The notes under the pieces are model-generated. The model was given only the letters and a program-made list of their open reading frames with translations. It made no database searches and was not told the DNA's origin. Of a stretch of 50,338 bases of DNA, positions 30,762 through 38,271 are shown piece by piece (the stretch's first letter is position 1; the number at the start of each line of letters is the position of its first letter). The position numbers were made by a program, and so were the translations under genes. Source of the DNA: a virus; IMG/VR virus record IMGVR_UViG_2162886015_000003, positions 1-50,338 of that record; one strand, written 5' to 3'.

Positions 30762-31217
30762 TCAATCGACGCACGAACTATTTTGTTCAACTGAAATTGA
30801 ACACTTTTCCGACGTGAATGATTCGTGCACCTTCTTGATTGATCGGCTGAGCGACTTGGCTCTCTCCGAGAAGCGGCGCGCGCGATTGTAGACGGTGCCG
30901 CGGGCACATTCCTGCTCGCGAGCAACGGCTTTGATGTTCGCGTGATACCAGTACACGCCGAGGAAGCATGCGGCCTCGCCATTGAATTCGACGTTCTCGC
31001 AAAGAGCATGGACTGCCATGTTATAGAACGGCATATCGGGATCGAGAAAGGCATCGGGCTCGCCCAATGACGCGCGTGACGGCTGAAGGCGAGCCAGCAC
31101 GCTTGATCGCACCGGCGGCGCAAACAGACGTCGCGTCCAGCACCACGATGCCCATGTATTGGCATTGTCGTCTGCCGCATTGCGTTCTTTCGGCTGCAAC
31201 TCCTGGTCTTGGCTCAT
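30762..31217 (-). CDS. Q-like late antiterminator candidate
   Basis: A 151-residue basic protein. The C-terminal half contains a helix-turn-helix-like segment (IKAVAREQECARGTVYNRAR) typical of phage Q-type or sigma-like late regulators. It is the last gene of the leftward early operon and is followed at once by a terminator and the late genes, exactly where Q sits in lambda-like phages. The N-terminal 50 residues are disordered-looking with Trp/Cys. The start overlaps the previous stop. The role is inferred from position and the HTH. Confidence 0.62.
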   Translation of the reverse strand: MSQDQELQPKERNAADDNANTWASWCWTRRLFAPPVRSSVLARLQPSRASLGEPDAFLDPDMPFYNMAVHALCENVEFNGEAACFLGVYWYHANIKAVAREQECARGTVYNRARRFSERAKSLSRSIKKVHESFTSEKCSISVEQNSSCVD

Positions 31218-31423
31218 TTGTCACCCGCGTGGTATTTGCTGCACTTATTCATATTGCCCAAGGCGATTGCGGCTTTGCACTTGCCGAGTTTGCAGAAATA
31301 CTTTCTGAACCCCGGGGTTTGATCGTGTCCAAGCGCGTGGCAGCCGGCACAGGTAGCGGCTTGGCGCCTTTCCGCTACGTCGGCCGGATCGCCGAATTCC
31401 CATCTCTCAAGGTTTTCGGGCAT
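31214..31423 (-). CDS. Small cysteine-rich zinc-binding-like protein
   Basis: A 69-residue protein with five Cys and several His residues in a zinc-binding arrangement (ATCAGCHALGH, then KYFCKLGKCKAAI and NKCSKYH). It is basic and could bind nucleic acid. It overlaps the Q-like start, so they are translated together. No family name can be given. Confidence 0.65.
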   Translation of the reverse strand: MPENLERWEFGDPADVAERRQAATCAGCHALGHDQTPGFRKYFCKLGKCKAAIALGNMNKCSKYHAGDK

Positions 31424-31427
31424 TCTT

Positions 31428-32246
31428 CTACTGACCCGGCTGGCGGGTTATCGCGTCTATCTCGCCCCATCCATTGCGAAGACGGCCATATATGAGATGT
31501 CGACTCCAGCCACGCAATTCCGCCCATTGCGCGACAGTGAGGTCCTGTCCGTCGTGCGCGATGCGTCGATTGTTCCTGCGGTTGTTTTGCTGGGTCTTCA
31601 TCGTCGCCCAAATGCAATTATCGGGCTCATAATTGCCATTCACGTTTTCGCGCTCAAGCGTCATTCCAGTCGGCCGCTCGCCCATGTCGGCTAGAAAGTT
31701 TTCGTATTTGCTCCATCTCTCACAAACCGAGATGCCCCGTTCGCGATAGTTCCGGCCAATCGCACCGCGCGCCGTGTTGCATCTATGCAGCATTGACCGA
31801 TATGCAACCCATGTGGGGTTTCTCCGGCCGTTGCCTGCGTGTCCGTGGGTTGTTTTTCGCTCACGGAGAATCTCTATGGCGAGACATCCACATGACCTGG
31901 TATCGCCGGATTTAAGCTTATCGGCGCGAACGGTTGTTTCTTTGCCGCACTCGCAGGCGCATCGGCACAAGATCGAGCCGCGCTTTCCAGATGAAATCCT
32001 CTCCAACACCATCAGCCGACCAAAGCGATCGCCAACCCTAACGCTTCCGGGCGCATCCTCACCACGCTTGCGCAGAGTCTCGGCCCGTAAGCAGCCGCAT
32101 GAGCGCGACTGTGCTCGACGAAGTGCTGACGCCGGGATCTCCTTTTGATTTCCGCAGTCGCACGCGCATCGCATCTTTCGCCGGTCAGTTTCCGAGATAC
32201 CCAAAACGACCAAACGACCAACCCGATCGCCAATGTTTAGCGTCAT
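31428..32246 (-). CDS. HNH-like homing nuclease with duplicated zinc ribbon
   Basis: A 272-residue protein. Two related zinc-ribbon-like units lie at about residues 3-56 and 70-127, each with a VGDRFGRLMVLE-like start, two CxC pairs and SCGCL. The nuclease-like part follows (YRSMLHRCN, RGISVCERW, NYEPDNCIWAT), as in phage HNH/AP2-associated homing nucleases, and the C-terminal 40 residues form a helix-turn-helix (LTVAQWAELRGWSRHLIYGR). It could be a selfish mobile gene in the operon. The ATG overlaps the previous stop (TGATG). Confidence 0.72.
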   Translation of the reverse strand: MTLNIGDRVGRLVVLGISETDRRKMRCACDCGNQKEIPASALRRAQSRSCGCLRAETLRKRGEDAPGSVRVGDRFGRLMVLERISSGKRGSILCRCACECGKETTVRADKLKSGDTRSCGCLAIEILRERKTTHGHAGNGRRNPTWVAYRSMLHRCNTARGAIGRNYRERGISVCERWSKYENFLADMGERPTGMTLERENVNGNYEPDNCIWATMKTQQNNRRNNRRIAHDGQDLTVAQWAELRGWSRHLIYGRLRNGWGEIDAITRQPGQ

Positions 32247-32509
32247 CACATCACCACCGTGAAGTTAATTCCCTTATCCACAAACCATGAAACGAGGTCG
32301 TTACGGATTTGTGTGTTGCGGGGAAATGGGTATTCGACTTGCAGCATCCCCTCATCTGGCACGGTCGTTGTGCGGCGCACCTCGCCAACAAGCGGGCATC
32401 CGTCAAATGCAAGGATGAGAGCGCCGCTGATGTCGTCGATGTGCGATGCACTGCTTTCGCGAAGATCGGCAGGAACGTCTTCAATGTTGATGTATGCAAA
32501 TGCGCTCAT
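32246..32509 (-). CDS. Hypothetical protein
   Basis: An 87-residue soluble protein of mixed helix and strand with no recognised domain. It overlaps both neighbours by a few bases and so belongs to the early operon. Confidence 0.65.
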   Translation of the reverse strand: MSAFAYINIEDVPADLRESSASHIDDISGALILAFDGCPLVGEVRRTTTVPDEGMLQVEYPFPRNTQIRNDLVSWFVDKGINFTVVM

Positions 32510-32784
32510 GCCATGGCCTCGTCTTTCACTTCATCGTTGATAGGAACGCCGCTGATCGGGCGCAGCCAAGAATCGAGCACGCCCGATTCGAGGAACATGA
32601 CGCCGTGGTCGTTGAACCATGCCGTGCTGAACTTGCACCACCACGTCGGGCGCTGATCCCACTCAGGACCAGGCCCGCGCGGCGGCACGAAGTGAACCAC
32701 CTCGACGATCTTGTCGGAGAGCGTCTTTCGCGGCCAGTCAGCCGGAACAACAATGATCGCCATATCACCGGGTTTGACGTTCAC
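32506..32784 (-). CDS. Hypothetical protein
   Basis: A 92-residue protein with an N-terminal beta barrel-like part (VKPGDMAIIV, KIVEVVHFV) and a C-terminal DSWLRPISGVPINDEV. This pattern recurs in Burkholderia-group phages as small unknown early proteins. It overlaps its neighbours by four bases on each side. Confidence 0.68.
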   Translation of the reverse strand: MNVKPGDMAIIVVPADWPRKTLSDKIVEVVHFVPPRGPGPEWDQRPTWWCKFSTAWFNDHGVMFLESGVLDSWLRPISGVPINDEVKDEAMA

Positions 32785-33098
32785 GCTTCAGTCTCCCTCA
32801 CATCCCATTCAAGATCTCCGCTCGCGAGGAACGGTGCCAGTGTCTTTCTGTTGTGATTCACTACTACTTCTACCGGGTATGTTCCGTCCGGGTTCCATAG
32901 GTCCATCAGCTTCTGGTTGCGATATTTTTCCGGCAACTCCACGTCTGCGCGGATGTAGGTCGCACCCTTTATGCCGTGTGCAACATTTGATTCAGGGCCT
33001 TTTATCCGCACGACAAGGCATTCGAAGATTTCGTATTTCTCTTTCCAGCGGTTGCCGATCAGGATGGATGGCAGCCGCAGCCTTACAAGCAGTCTCAA
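32781..33098 (-). CDS. Hypothetical protein, TTG start
   Basis: A 105-residue protein of unknown function with a basic N-terminus. The preferred start is TTG at 33098: it overlaps the phosphatase stop (TTGA) and follows GGGAGGGCGC. A GTG four codons upstream is possible but would put the ribosome site inside the gene. Confidence 0.6.
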   Translation of the reverse strand: MRLLVRLRLPSILIGNRWKEKYEIFECLVVRIKGPESNVAHGIKGATYIRADVELPEKYRNQKLMDLWNPDGTYPVEVVVNHNRKTLAPFLASGDLEWDVRETEA

Positions 33099-33829
33099 GC
33101 GCCCTCCCACTCGATCTTCTGCGGCATCGGCGGAATGGTTTGGAGCGTCGCCAGATCGATAAATGTGAAGTGCCCATCGCGCAACCAGCCGCCGGTATCG
33201 ATGTGATAGACGTTGCCAAGGACAGCCGGGCGCTTGAGCGGGGTATGGCCGACTATCACGGCGCGCACGTCGTCGACACCTGATTTGTCTTCTGACTGGA
33301 TTCGCTCACGAGACCACATGGCCGCATCGATCGCCGTGCACAGCCCGTTTCGCGTCACAGCGGGATCGGTAAGCGCAAAGATGAAATCCGACCAGCTTGC
33401 GAACGGGCAATCGGCATGCACGATGCCAACTGGACCTGCCTCGGTCTCAACCTCGATCGCGACGGGGAGCACACCGAATGCGTCGCTAAACTGGCGCTGC
33501 ACGTCCGGCGTGTTGGCGACATTCCAGCCGCCACCGTTTGCCGCGTAGTTGCCTGCATCCATGTTGCCATTGGGCCAGCGGATGCACATGTCTTCGTGGT
33601 TACCCTGCACGGCGCGAAACCACGGCTCAGCAAGCCACTTGAGCGCCTGCTCCGACTCGGGACCGCGGTCTACCAGGTCGCCCACTGAAAACAGGCGATC
33701 CTTGCCGCTTTCGAATCCAATATGATTGAGCGCGGTATAGAGTCTCGTGAAATGGCCGTGAATGTCGCCCACCGCGAAGTCGCGGCCGATGGTATTGCGG
33801 GCAAACCGATGAACGTATTGGGTATTCAA
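33095..33829 (-). CDS. PP2A-like serine/threonine phosphatase (lambda NinI-like)
   Basis: A 244-residue metallophosphatase. The metal-binding motifs are all present: GDIHGH (residues 21-26), GDLVDRG, GNHED, a His in VHADCPF and the late VIVGHTP. It resembles lambda protein phosphatase (NinI). Its target in infection is not known; it may change host phosphorylation or second-messenger signalling. The TTG start at 33829 follows GGAGGCCGC; the longer upstream frame overlaps the Acb2-like gene and is not protein-like. Confidence 0.88.
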   Translation of the reverse strand: MNTQYVHRFARNTIGRDFAVGDIHGHFTRLYTALNHIGFESGKDRLFSVGDLVDRGPESEQALKWLAEPWFRAVQGNHEDMCIRWPNGNMDAGNYAANGGGWNVANTPDVQRQFSDAFGVLPVAIEVETEAGPVGIVHADCPFASWSDFIFALTDPAVTRNGLCTAIDAAMWSRERIQSEDKSGVDDVRAVIVGHTPLKRPAVLGNVYHIDTGGWLRDGHFTFIDLATLQTIPPMPQKIEWEGA

Positions 33830-33845
33830 GCGGCCTCCGGGCTCG

Positions 33846-34154
33846 TCAGTAGGTCGTCGGCTGCGCAACGGCACGCGTGAGCGCCATATAGCCCTGCTGC
33901 AGATGGTCATCGGCGAGGCAAATCCAACGCCACGGCCCTGCATCGTGCCCCGCATAGATAGCGGAACCCTCGACCAGTTCACCGGGTTCACCGACCGGAC
34001 ATTCGATCAGCGGAAGCACTGGCGTGACGACTTCACGCACCGCCTCGACGAGCGCGCGCGTTTCTTCGGCATGCGCCTTGATGCGGTTCATGAGGTCAAT
34101 CTCAGCTTGCGACAGATCGCGATAGACCTTGATTTGCTTGTGTTGGTTGTCCAT
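33846..34154 (-). CDS. acb2: Acb2-like anti-CBASS cyclic-nucleotide sponge
   Basis: A 102-residue protein. The N-terminal YRDLSQAEIDLMNRIKAHAE hairpin and the C-terminal LQQGYMALTRAVAQPTTY are hallmarks, as I remember them, of the Acb2/Tad1 hairpin family. Acb2 proteins assemble into hexamers that bind cGAMP and related cyclic nucleotides and so block CBASS immunity. Residues Tyr11 and Lys26, reported as important for binding in Acb2, fall at the same numbers here. The central part is longer than usual and carries ECPVGEPGELV. A GGAG ribosome site precedes the ATG. Confidence 0.78.
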   Translation of the reverse strand: MDNQHKQIKVYRDLSQAEIDLMNRIKAHAEETRALVEAVREVVTPVLPLIECPVGEPGELVEGSAIYAGHDAGPWRWICLADDHLQQGYMALTRAVAQPTTY

Positions 34155-34160
34155 GCTTCA

Positions 34161-34604
34161 TTACTCCGGTTGGTTGAGTTGAATTCCCATCTTTCTCGCG
34201 CGCCGCGGCAACCAGCGCTCAAACCCTGCATCGAACCGCGCGAACTTCTCCTCGCGCGGTGCCGACCCCTGATCCAGCCATTGGTGGCACAACATGCAGC
34301 CGGGCAGTGTGCGGGCGTGATTCGCTTTCAGGCCCATACCCTTCCCTGCGCTAAGCCGGTTGTCGTGACACGGCACAACCGTTGGATCCGCCCAATCTGA
34401 CCGGGCACACTTCACATTCAGGTAGCACGGCTCGCCACGGCAAGCCGCCAGATACTTCGCCCCTTCTGCAACCGTTACGCGCTTCTTTCGCGTCTTGAGT
34501 GCCTTCGCGCGCAGCACTGTTTTGGTAGCAAAAGAGGTTTTGAAAGCTTTGGATGGTTCGGGCTTTTTGAAGCTGGTTCTTTTTAAGGGTGTGGAGCGCT
34601 TCAT
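34161..34604 (-). CDS. YbcO-like nuclease (DUF1364)
   Basis: A 147-residue protein. The first 45 residues are Lys-rich and probably disordered; the rest is a DUF1364/YbcO-like His-Me nuclease fold: LAACRGEPCYLNV, NHARTLPGCMLCHQWLDQG with paired Cys and His. YbcO proteins are lambda NinG-region nucleases of recombination type. It overlaps the methyltransferase stop (ATGA). Confidence 0.82.
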   Translation of the reverse strand: MKRSTPLKRTSFKKPEPSKAFKTSFATKTVLRAKALKTRKKRVTVAEGAKYLAACRGEPCYLNVKCARSDWADPTVVPCHDNRLSAGKGMGLKANHARTLPGCMLCHQWLDQGSAPREEKFARFDAGFERWLPRRARKMGIQLNQPE

Positions 34605-35860
34605 GTTGCGAGCTCCGCTATGGCTTCTTCGGTTGCACAGATGAATTCGGCCGCTTGATGCGGGTTTATTGCATTTCCGTATCCGCGCAGGGCTCCAACT
34701 CGATAGGCCTTTGCTCGCTTGAGGCTTGCGGCATCAAGGCCTGCCATTTCAGCCAGTCGGCGCTGTTCGGCGCTGAGCTTGCCCATTCCGGCGGGTAACC
34801 CATCAACCAGCGGGAATGCTCCGGGTTCAACTGGCCGCCACTTTTCATCCCGGCAGAAGAGCCAATCAGCAACTCGCCAGAAGCCGTTCGTCGGGCCGGC
34901 TGCATCGGGTGCGGCTGCGCTTGCTCGATCGCAGACAGACCCATTCCGTTGCCCGTCTTGCCCGCATATTTCTCCTTCAGAGCTGCCCGCCGCGCTTCCT
35001 TGGCCTCGACGTTCCCTTCGTTCGTGTGCGCTGTCGGCGTCGCCCAGCTCGCCAGAGCCGCTATTTGATTCAAGGGCTTGCCCGTATCCCACGGTCGGGC
35101 ATCCATCGCCCCGCGGCGCATGTCCGATACCGTCGGCGTCGGCCAATGCGCAAACTGCGCCACATGGTTCAGACTCACTGCCACCTTCCGACCATCTGGC
35201 GTCTTGCCGGTCGGACTCAGCCCCTCGAATGACTGCGAGCCCATCGCGTTGCCGACCGTAGGTGTTGGCCAACCGGCCAGCCAAACTGCTCGACCGAGAA
35301 GCGCGTTCACCTCGACGTTGCGACACTCCGCGCCGTCCTTGTGATCGCGCGTAGTCGGCGTCGGCCACGAAGTAAGCGCGGTCTCTGATGTGCGGCGCAC
35401 CGACGCTCGCAGACGGAAAAGGATCCGCCCCGCAGGCGTAACCAGCGGCTTCCAGGTCAGTGAAAACAAGGTCGAGCCAAGGTTCGACGTCCTTGCTCGC
35501 AACCTGCTCTCCAAAGATTTTTGAAGGTCGGCGCTGCGTGATGAGCCAGTCCCACAGGGGCCAAAGGTGCCGCTCGTCAGCAAACCCAAGTCCCGCGCCT
35601 GCCGAGGAGAAAGGTTGGCAAGGACAGGAACCGCTCCAAACAGGTCGGTCATCAGGCCATCCGGCGAGTCGAAACGCGAGCGGCCATCCACCGATGCCAG
35701 CGAAGAAATGGCACTGGGTGTATCCGCGAAGGTCGTCTGGTCGAACATCCTCTATGCTCCGTTCATCTACGTCGCCGGCGGCGATATGGCCCGCTGCTAT
35801 CAGGTTGCGCAGCCACTGGGCGGCGTATGGGTCGATCTCGTTGTAATAAGCGCCACTCAT
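34601..35860 (-). CDS. C5-cytosine DNA methyltransferase
   Basis: A 419-residue DNA (cytosine-5) methyltransferase. Motif I is HFFAGIGGW (51-59), the catalytic PCQPFS is at 80-85 (Cys81), GEQV at 117-120 replaces ENV, RDRAYF at 159-164 is motif VIII, and motif X ([13 protein letters not shown]) is near the C-terminus. The variable region between is long, Gly/Arg/Ala-rich and holds repeated LADADG-like units. No restriction enzyme is next to it, so it probably protects phage DNA or alters host methylation. The ATG at 35860 overlaps the upstream stop. A second long frame runs inside it. Confidence 0.9.
   Translation of the reverse strand: MSGAYYNEIDPYAAQWLRNLIAAGHIAAGDVDERSIEDVRPDDLRGYTQCHFFAGIGGWPLAFRLAGWPDDRPVWSGSCPCQPFSSAGAGLGFADERHLWPLWDWLITQRRPSKIFGEQVASKDVEPWLDLVFTDLEAAGYACGADPFPSASVGAPHIRDRAYFVADADYARSQGRRGVSQRRGERASRSSSLAGRLANTYGRQRDGLAVIRGAESDRQDARWSEGGSESEPCGAVCALADADGIGHAPRGDGCPTVGYGQALESNSGSGELGDADSAHERRERRGQGSAAGSSEGEICGQDGQRNGSVCDRASAAAPDAAGPTNGFWRVADWLFCRDEKWRPVEPGAFPLVDGLPAGMGKLSAEQRRLAEMAGLDAASLKRAKAYRVGALRGYGNAINPHQAAEFICATEEAIAELAT
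34666..35748 (-). CDS. Overlapping-frame protein within the methyltransferase gene
   Basis: A 360-residue frame on the same strand, wholly inside the C5-methyltransferase gene. It looks protein-like: [20 protein letters not shown] at the start, [23 protein letters not shown], four units of W-P/A-T-P-T, and [20 protein letters not shown] near the end. I recall such proteins from many phages, often labelled as methyltransferases. The WPTPT units are the same DNA as LADADG units of the main frame. Whether it is translated cannot be settled here. Confidence 0.55.
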   Translation of the reverse strand: MFDQTTFADTPSAISSLASVDGRSRFDSPDGLMTDLFGAVPVLANLSPRQARDLGLLTSGTFGPCGTGSSRSADLQKSLESRLRARTSNLGSTLFSLTWKPLVTPAGRILFRLRASVRRTSETALTSWPTPTTRDHKDGAECRNVEVNALLGRAVWLAGWPTPTVGNAMGSQSFEGLSPTGKTPDGRKVAVSLNHVAQFAHWPTPTVSDMRRGAMDARPWDTGKPLNQIAALASWATPTAHTNEGNVEAKEARRAALKEKYAGKTGNGMGLSAIEQAQPHPMQPARRTASGELLIGSSAGMKSGGQLNPEHSRWLMGYPPEWASSAPNSADWLKWQALMPQASSEQRPIELEPCADTEMQ

Positions 35861-36216
35861 CGCGCCACCTTCCGCGCAATCTTCTGGCATCGCGGGCACT
35901 GCCACACCAGGTGCGATCCAGCCCAGAATGATGTTGATGTAGCGTCAGGAGCGGTATGGCCGAATAAGCGGCAAATTAGGCGCTTTATCAATCCCACTTT
36001 GATCCAGTGGGTATAAAAGCCGCGCACCCATGAAAGCGCGTAGAGGAAGCACAGCGCAAAGATTCCGTACTGACCGGCCTTCCACGTCGCCCAGAACCAG
36101 AACGGCTGTGATGCGATGCCAAACAGGCACGCGTAGCGCCGAACCGATTCGCGTTTGTCCTGCGACAGAAACACGGCAGTGACGCCACAAAGGCCGATTG
36201 CGATTTGGTCGATCAT
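35857..36216 (-). CDS. Small membrane protein with C-terminal zinc-ribbon-like tail
   Basis: A 119-residue protein with two or three hydrophobic segments (about residues 1-20, 26-45 and 48-65; QPFWFWATWKAGQYGIFALC) and a soluble tail RLFGHTAPD...WQCPRC with a Cys pair. The membrane half alone is a common small phage protein; the tail may be a separate domain fused on. An AGGAG site lies before the ATG. Function unknown. Confidence 0.68.
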   Translation of the reverse strand: MIDQIAIGLCGVTAVFLSQDKRESVRRYACLFGIASQPFWFWATWKAGQYGIFALCFLYALSWVRGFYTHWIKVGLIKRLICRLFGHTAPDATSTSFWAGSHLVWQCPRCQKIARKVAR

Positions 36217-36219
36217 GTC

Positions 36220-36378
36220 TCAATAGCTCCTATGCGGATTCTGTTTCGCGTCACGCTCGGCTTTCTCGCGTTCGACACGCCAGCGCGCCTCCCTTGCGGT
36301 TTCATTACGTGGCGCCGGGCGCTGGTCGTGCTGCTCGCGGATCGCTTTGGCCTGATCGCGTATGAGTTCGTCGCTCAT
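36220..36378 (-). CDS. Small charged protein (52 aa)
   Basis: A 52-residue, strongly charged helical protein (MSDELIRDQAKAIREQHDQR onward, rich in Arg/Glu). The ATG overlaps the previous stop (ATGA) and its TGA ends three bases before the next ATG, so it fits the operon exactly. Function unknown. Confidence 0.6.
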   Translation of the reverse strand: MSDELIRDQAKAIREQHDQRPAPRNETAREARWRVEREKAERDAKQNPHRSY

Positions 36379-36998
36379 ACCGATTGCCTCGCGACACGAA
36401 CCATGGATGTGATGACGTGGAATGCAGTGAGGTCGTACTGGGGCCAGCGCGTTGCCGGCAGACGGTATTGCTCGTCTTTCGTCCGATCATCAACCACGAC
36501 GCGCTTTGGCTTTGGATCCACTTTCGGGCGAACGGGCCTCTTCACGGCCACTTTTACCGGCGCATCGTCGCGGCGGCGTTCCCGTCTGCGCCGTTGATAG
36601 ACCTTCATCGGCGTATGCATCGGTTCCGGGCGAACAGCGTTGACACCAGGGCCGGCCTTGAACACGAAGTTGCGACCCACACCCACATACGAATCGATGT
36701 GATAGTCGACGCCGTTCGTCGCGAGGCGCATCTGGTCAAGGATGTATTTTCGGCGGCCGCCGAGTGCTTTCTCGATTTCGGCGGCGGTACGCGGCTTCCC
36801 GTCGGCCATCAACTCGTGAACGCGATCCATCAGCGTTTTCCTGGATAGCCCGAGGTAAAGGGCGCGCTGCACCGCCGCGTCGTATGAGCGGCCCGGTAGT
36901 CGGTGCATCTGTGACTTCAACGTCACCAAAGAGCCATATGCCTCGCGGATAACCGCGTCCTCGGCTGCCGTGTATCCATTCAGATTGCTGCCCATCAT
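36375..36998 (-). CDS. DNA-binding-like early protein
   Basis: A 207-residue basic protein. The N-terminus (YTAAEDAVIREAYGSL, then LPGRSYDAAVQRALYLGLSRK) resembles SANT/Myb-like or phage HTH domains; the middle (AEIEKALGGRRKYILDQM) looks like a winged helix, and the C-terminus is Arg/Lys-rich. A GGAG ribosome site precedes the ATG. It may act in replication or regulation. Confidence 0.65.
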   Translation of the reverse strand: MMGSNLNGYTAAEDAVIREAYGSLVTLKSQMHRLPGRSYDAAVQRALYLGLSRKTLMDRVHELMADGKPRTAAEIEKALGGRRKYILDQMRLATNGVDYHIDSYVGVGRNFVFKAGPGVNAVRPEPMHTPMKVYQRRRRERRRDDAPVKVAVKRPVRPKVDPKPKRVVVDDRTKDEQYRLPATRWPQYDLTAFHVITSMVRVARQSV

Positions 36999-37627
36999 TT
37001 GATCTCCTTGATGGTTATCCCGCGTGCGGCCATCAGGTGGCGCTTTATGCGGTACCCCTCGGTTACGCGGCCCTTCACGTCTTCCACCGTCTGACTGTCT
37101 TCGCCAGCCTTCACGTAGACGAAGTCAGCGACATAACGGAGCGCGGGTCGCTTGCGTCCGTCGATCACAACCGCTGGCGCAAGCACGAACGGGACTTGCA
37201 GCTCGAGTTCGCTGATCTCGCCGCGCGTCTGCATGATCACAAGGTCATGCCAGCGCATCATTTCCCGCTTGCTGTCGAACTTGACGCCGCCGCTCTCGCA
37301 CTTCTGGTTGCCGTATTTAGGCTTCTTCGCCGGGCCTGCGGGCTTCGTCAGGCGCTTGATAGCCTTCCCGAGCGGCGCCGGCTGGCCGATCTGCGCAGCG
37401 GTCTTTGCGGAAGTCTCGACGCTCTTCGCAATCGAAACGGGGCCGGCCGTCGCGCCGTCGAATCCGTCTGCAACCTCATCGAATGTGCTATGCGGCGCAT
37501 TGCCGGTGCGGCGCATCAGTTCTCGTTCAGCAAAGCTGCGGCCAACCGTCTTGTCTTCGCGCACGCGCGCCGTGCCGACGGTCTTTGTCCCTTCTGGGTA
37601 TCGAAGTGAGGTTGAGCGGCTGGTCAT
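36995..37627 (-). CDS. DUF1064 PD-(D/E)XK nuclease-like protein
   Basis: A 210-residue protein. The first 100 residues are poorly ordered; the C-terminal half is a DUF1064-type domain: KYGNQKCESGGVKFDSKREM, YVADFVYV and VEDVKGRV, with the Asp and Glu-x-Lys expected of PD-(D/E)XK nucleases. Such proteins may resolve recombination or replication intermediates. It overlaps the neighbouring genes. Confidence 0.82.
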   Translation of the reverse strand: MTSRSTSLRYPEGTKTVGTARVREDKTVGRSFAERELMRRTGNAPHSTFDEVADGFDGATAGPVSIAKSVETSAKTAAQIGQPAPLGKAIKRLTKPAGPAKKPKYGNQKCESGGVKFDSKREMMRWHDLVIMQTRGEISELELQVPFVLAPAVVIDGRKRPALRYVADFVYVKAGEDSQTVEDVKGRVTEGYRIKRHLMAARGITIKEIK

Positions 37628-38271
37628 GCACTCTCCAGCATCGGAACCGGCCGCGCGGCCGCATCAGCTTGCGTCATACGCGTGAAGCCGAGCGCCGGCT
37701 TGTCATGACCCGCGAGCATCACGCGTTTCGCCAGGTCGGCATTTCCGATCAGCACCGGCGGTTGGCTTTGCAGCCCTGCGCGATTGTTCTGCGCCTCGGC
37801 GATACCGACGAGAACCGGCAGGTATTCGGGCGTCTCGCTACGCGACCGGTAGCCTCGATAGCGATTCACAAACTCCTTGCCGACGAACGGCCATTCATCT
37901 TCATTCTTGCCGCCCACCAGCACCCAGCCGCCCATGTCGATGATCACCCGGTGAATCACGGCGTCGTCGAACACGACGCTGTTGTACGTGCCACAGGAAC
38001 GCACCGCGCGGTCAACCTTCGCCCATGCAACCAGCGCGGCATCCTGCGTTGAACCCTGCAGCATCTTTACGATGTCGGCGGGGAACGGCATGAACTGGCC
38101 TGAATCCGGGTTGACGCTATGGCGCCCGAGCGCATCCGATACAGCAGCGAGGTCGTATTGCTGAAGCGCCTGCCACCAGACGCCGCCAGAGAAATCCGAG
38201 AAGTCGCGACGGTAGAACGCGTGCACGTCGGCGACCAGCGCGATGAAGGCGCCGTGATCATTCGGGGTCAT
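37624..38271 (-). CDS. DUF6475 replication-associated protein
   Basis: A 215-residue protein of a type I recognise from Burkholderia-group phages (DUF6475): FYRRDFSDFSGGVWWQAL, NPDSGQFMPFPADIVKMLQG, AWAKVDRAVRSCGTYNSVVF and DEWPFVGKEFVNRYRGY. It follows the replication-initiator-like genes, so a role as helicase loader or replication adapter is likely, without direct motif proof. Confidence 0.75.
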   Translation of the reverse strand: MTPNDHGAFIALVADVHAFYRRDFSDFSGGVWWQALQQYDLAAVSDALGRHSVNPDSGQFMPFPADIVKMLQGSTQDAALVAWAKVDRAVRSCGTYNSVVFDDAVIHRVIIDMGGWVLVGGKNEDEWPFVGKEFVNRYRGYRSRSETPEYLPVLVGIAEAQNNRAGLQSQPPVLIGNADLAKRVMLAGHDKPALGFTRMTQADAAARPVPMLESA

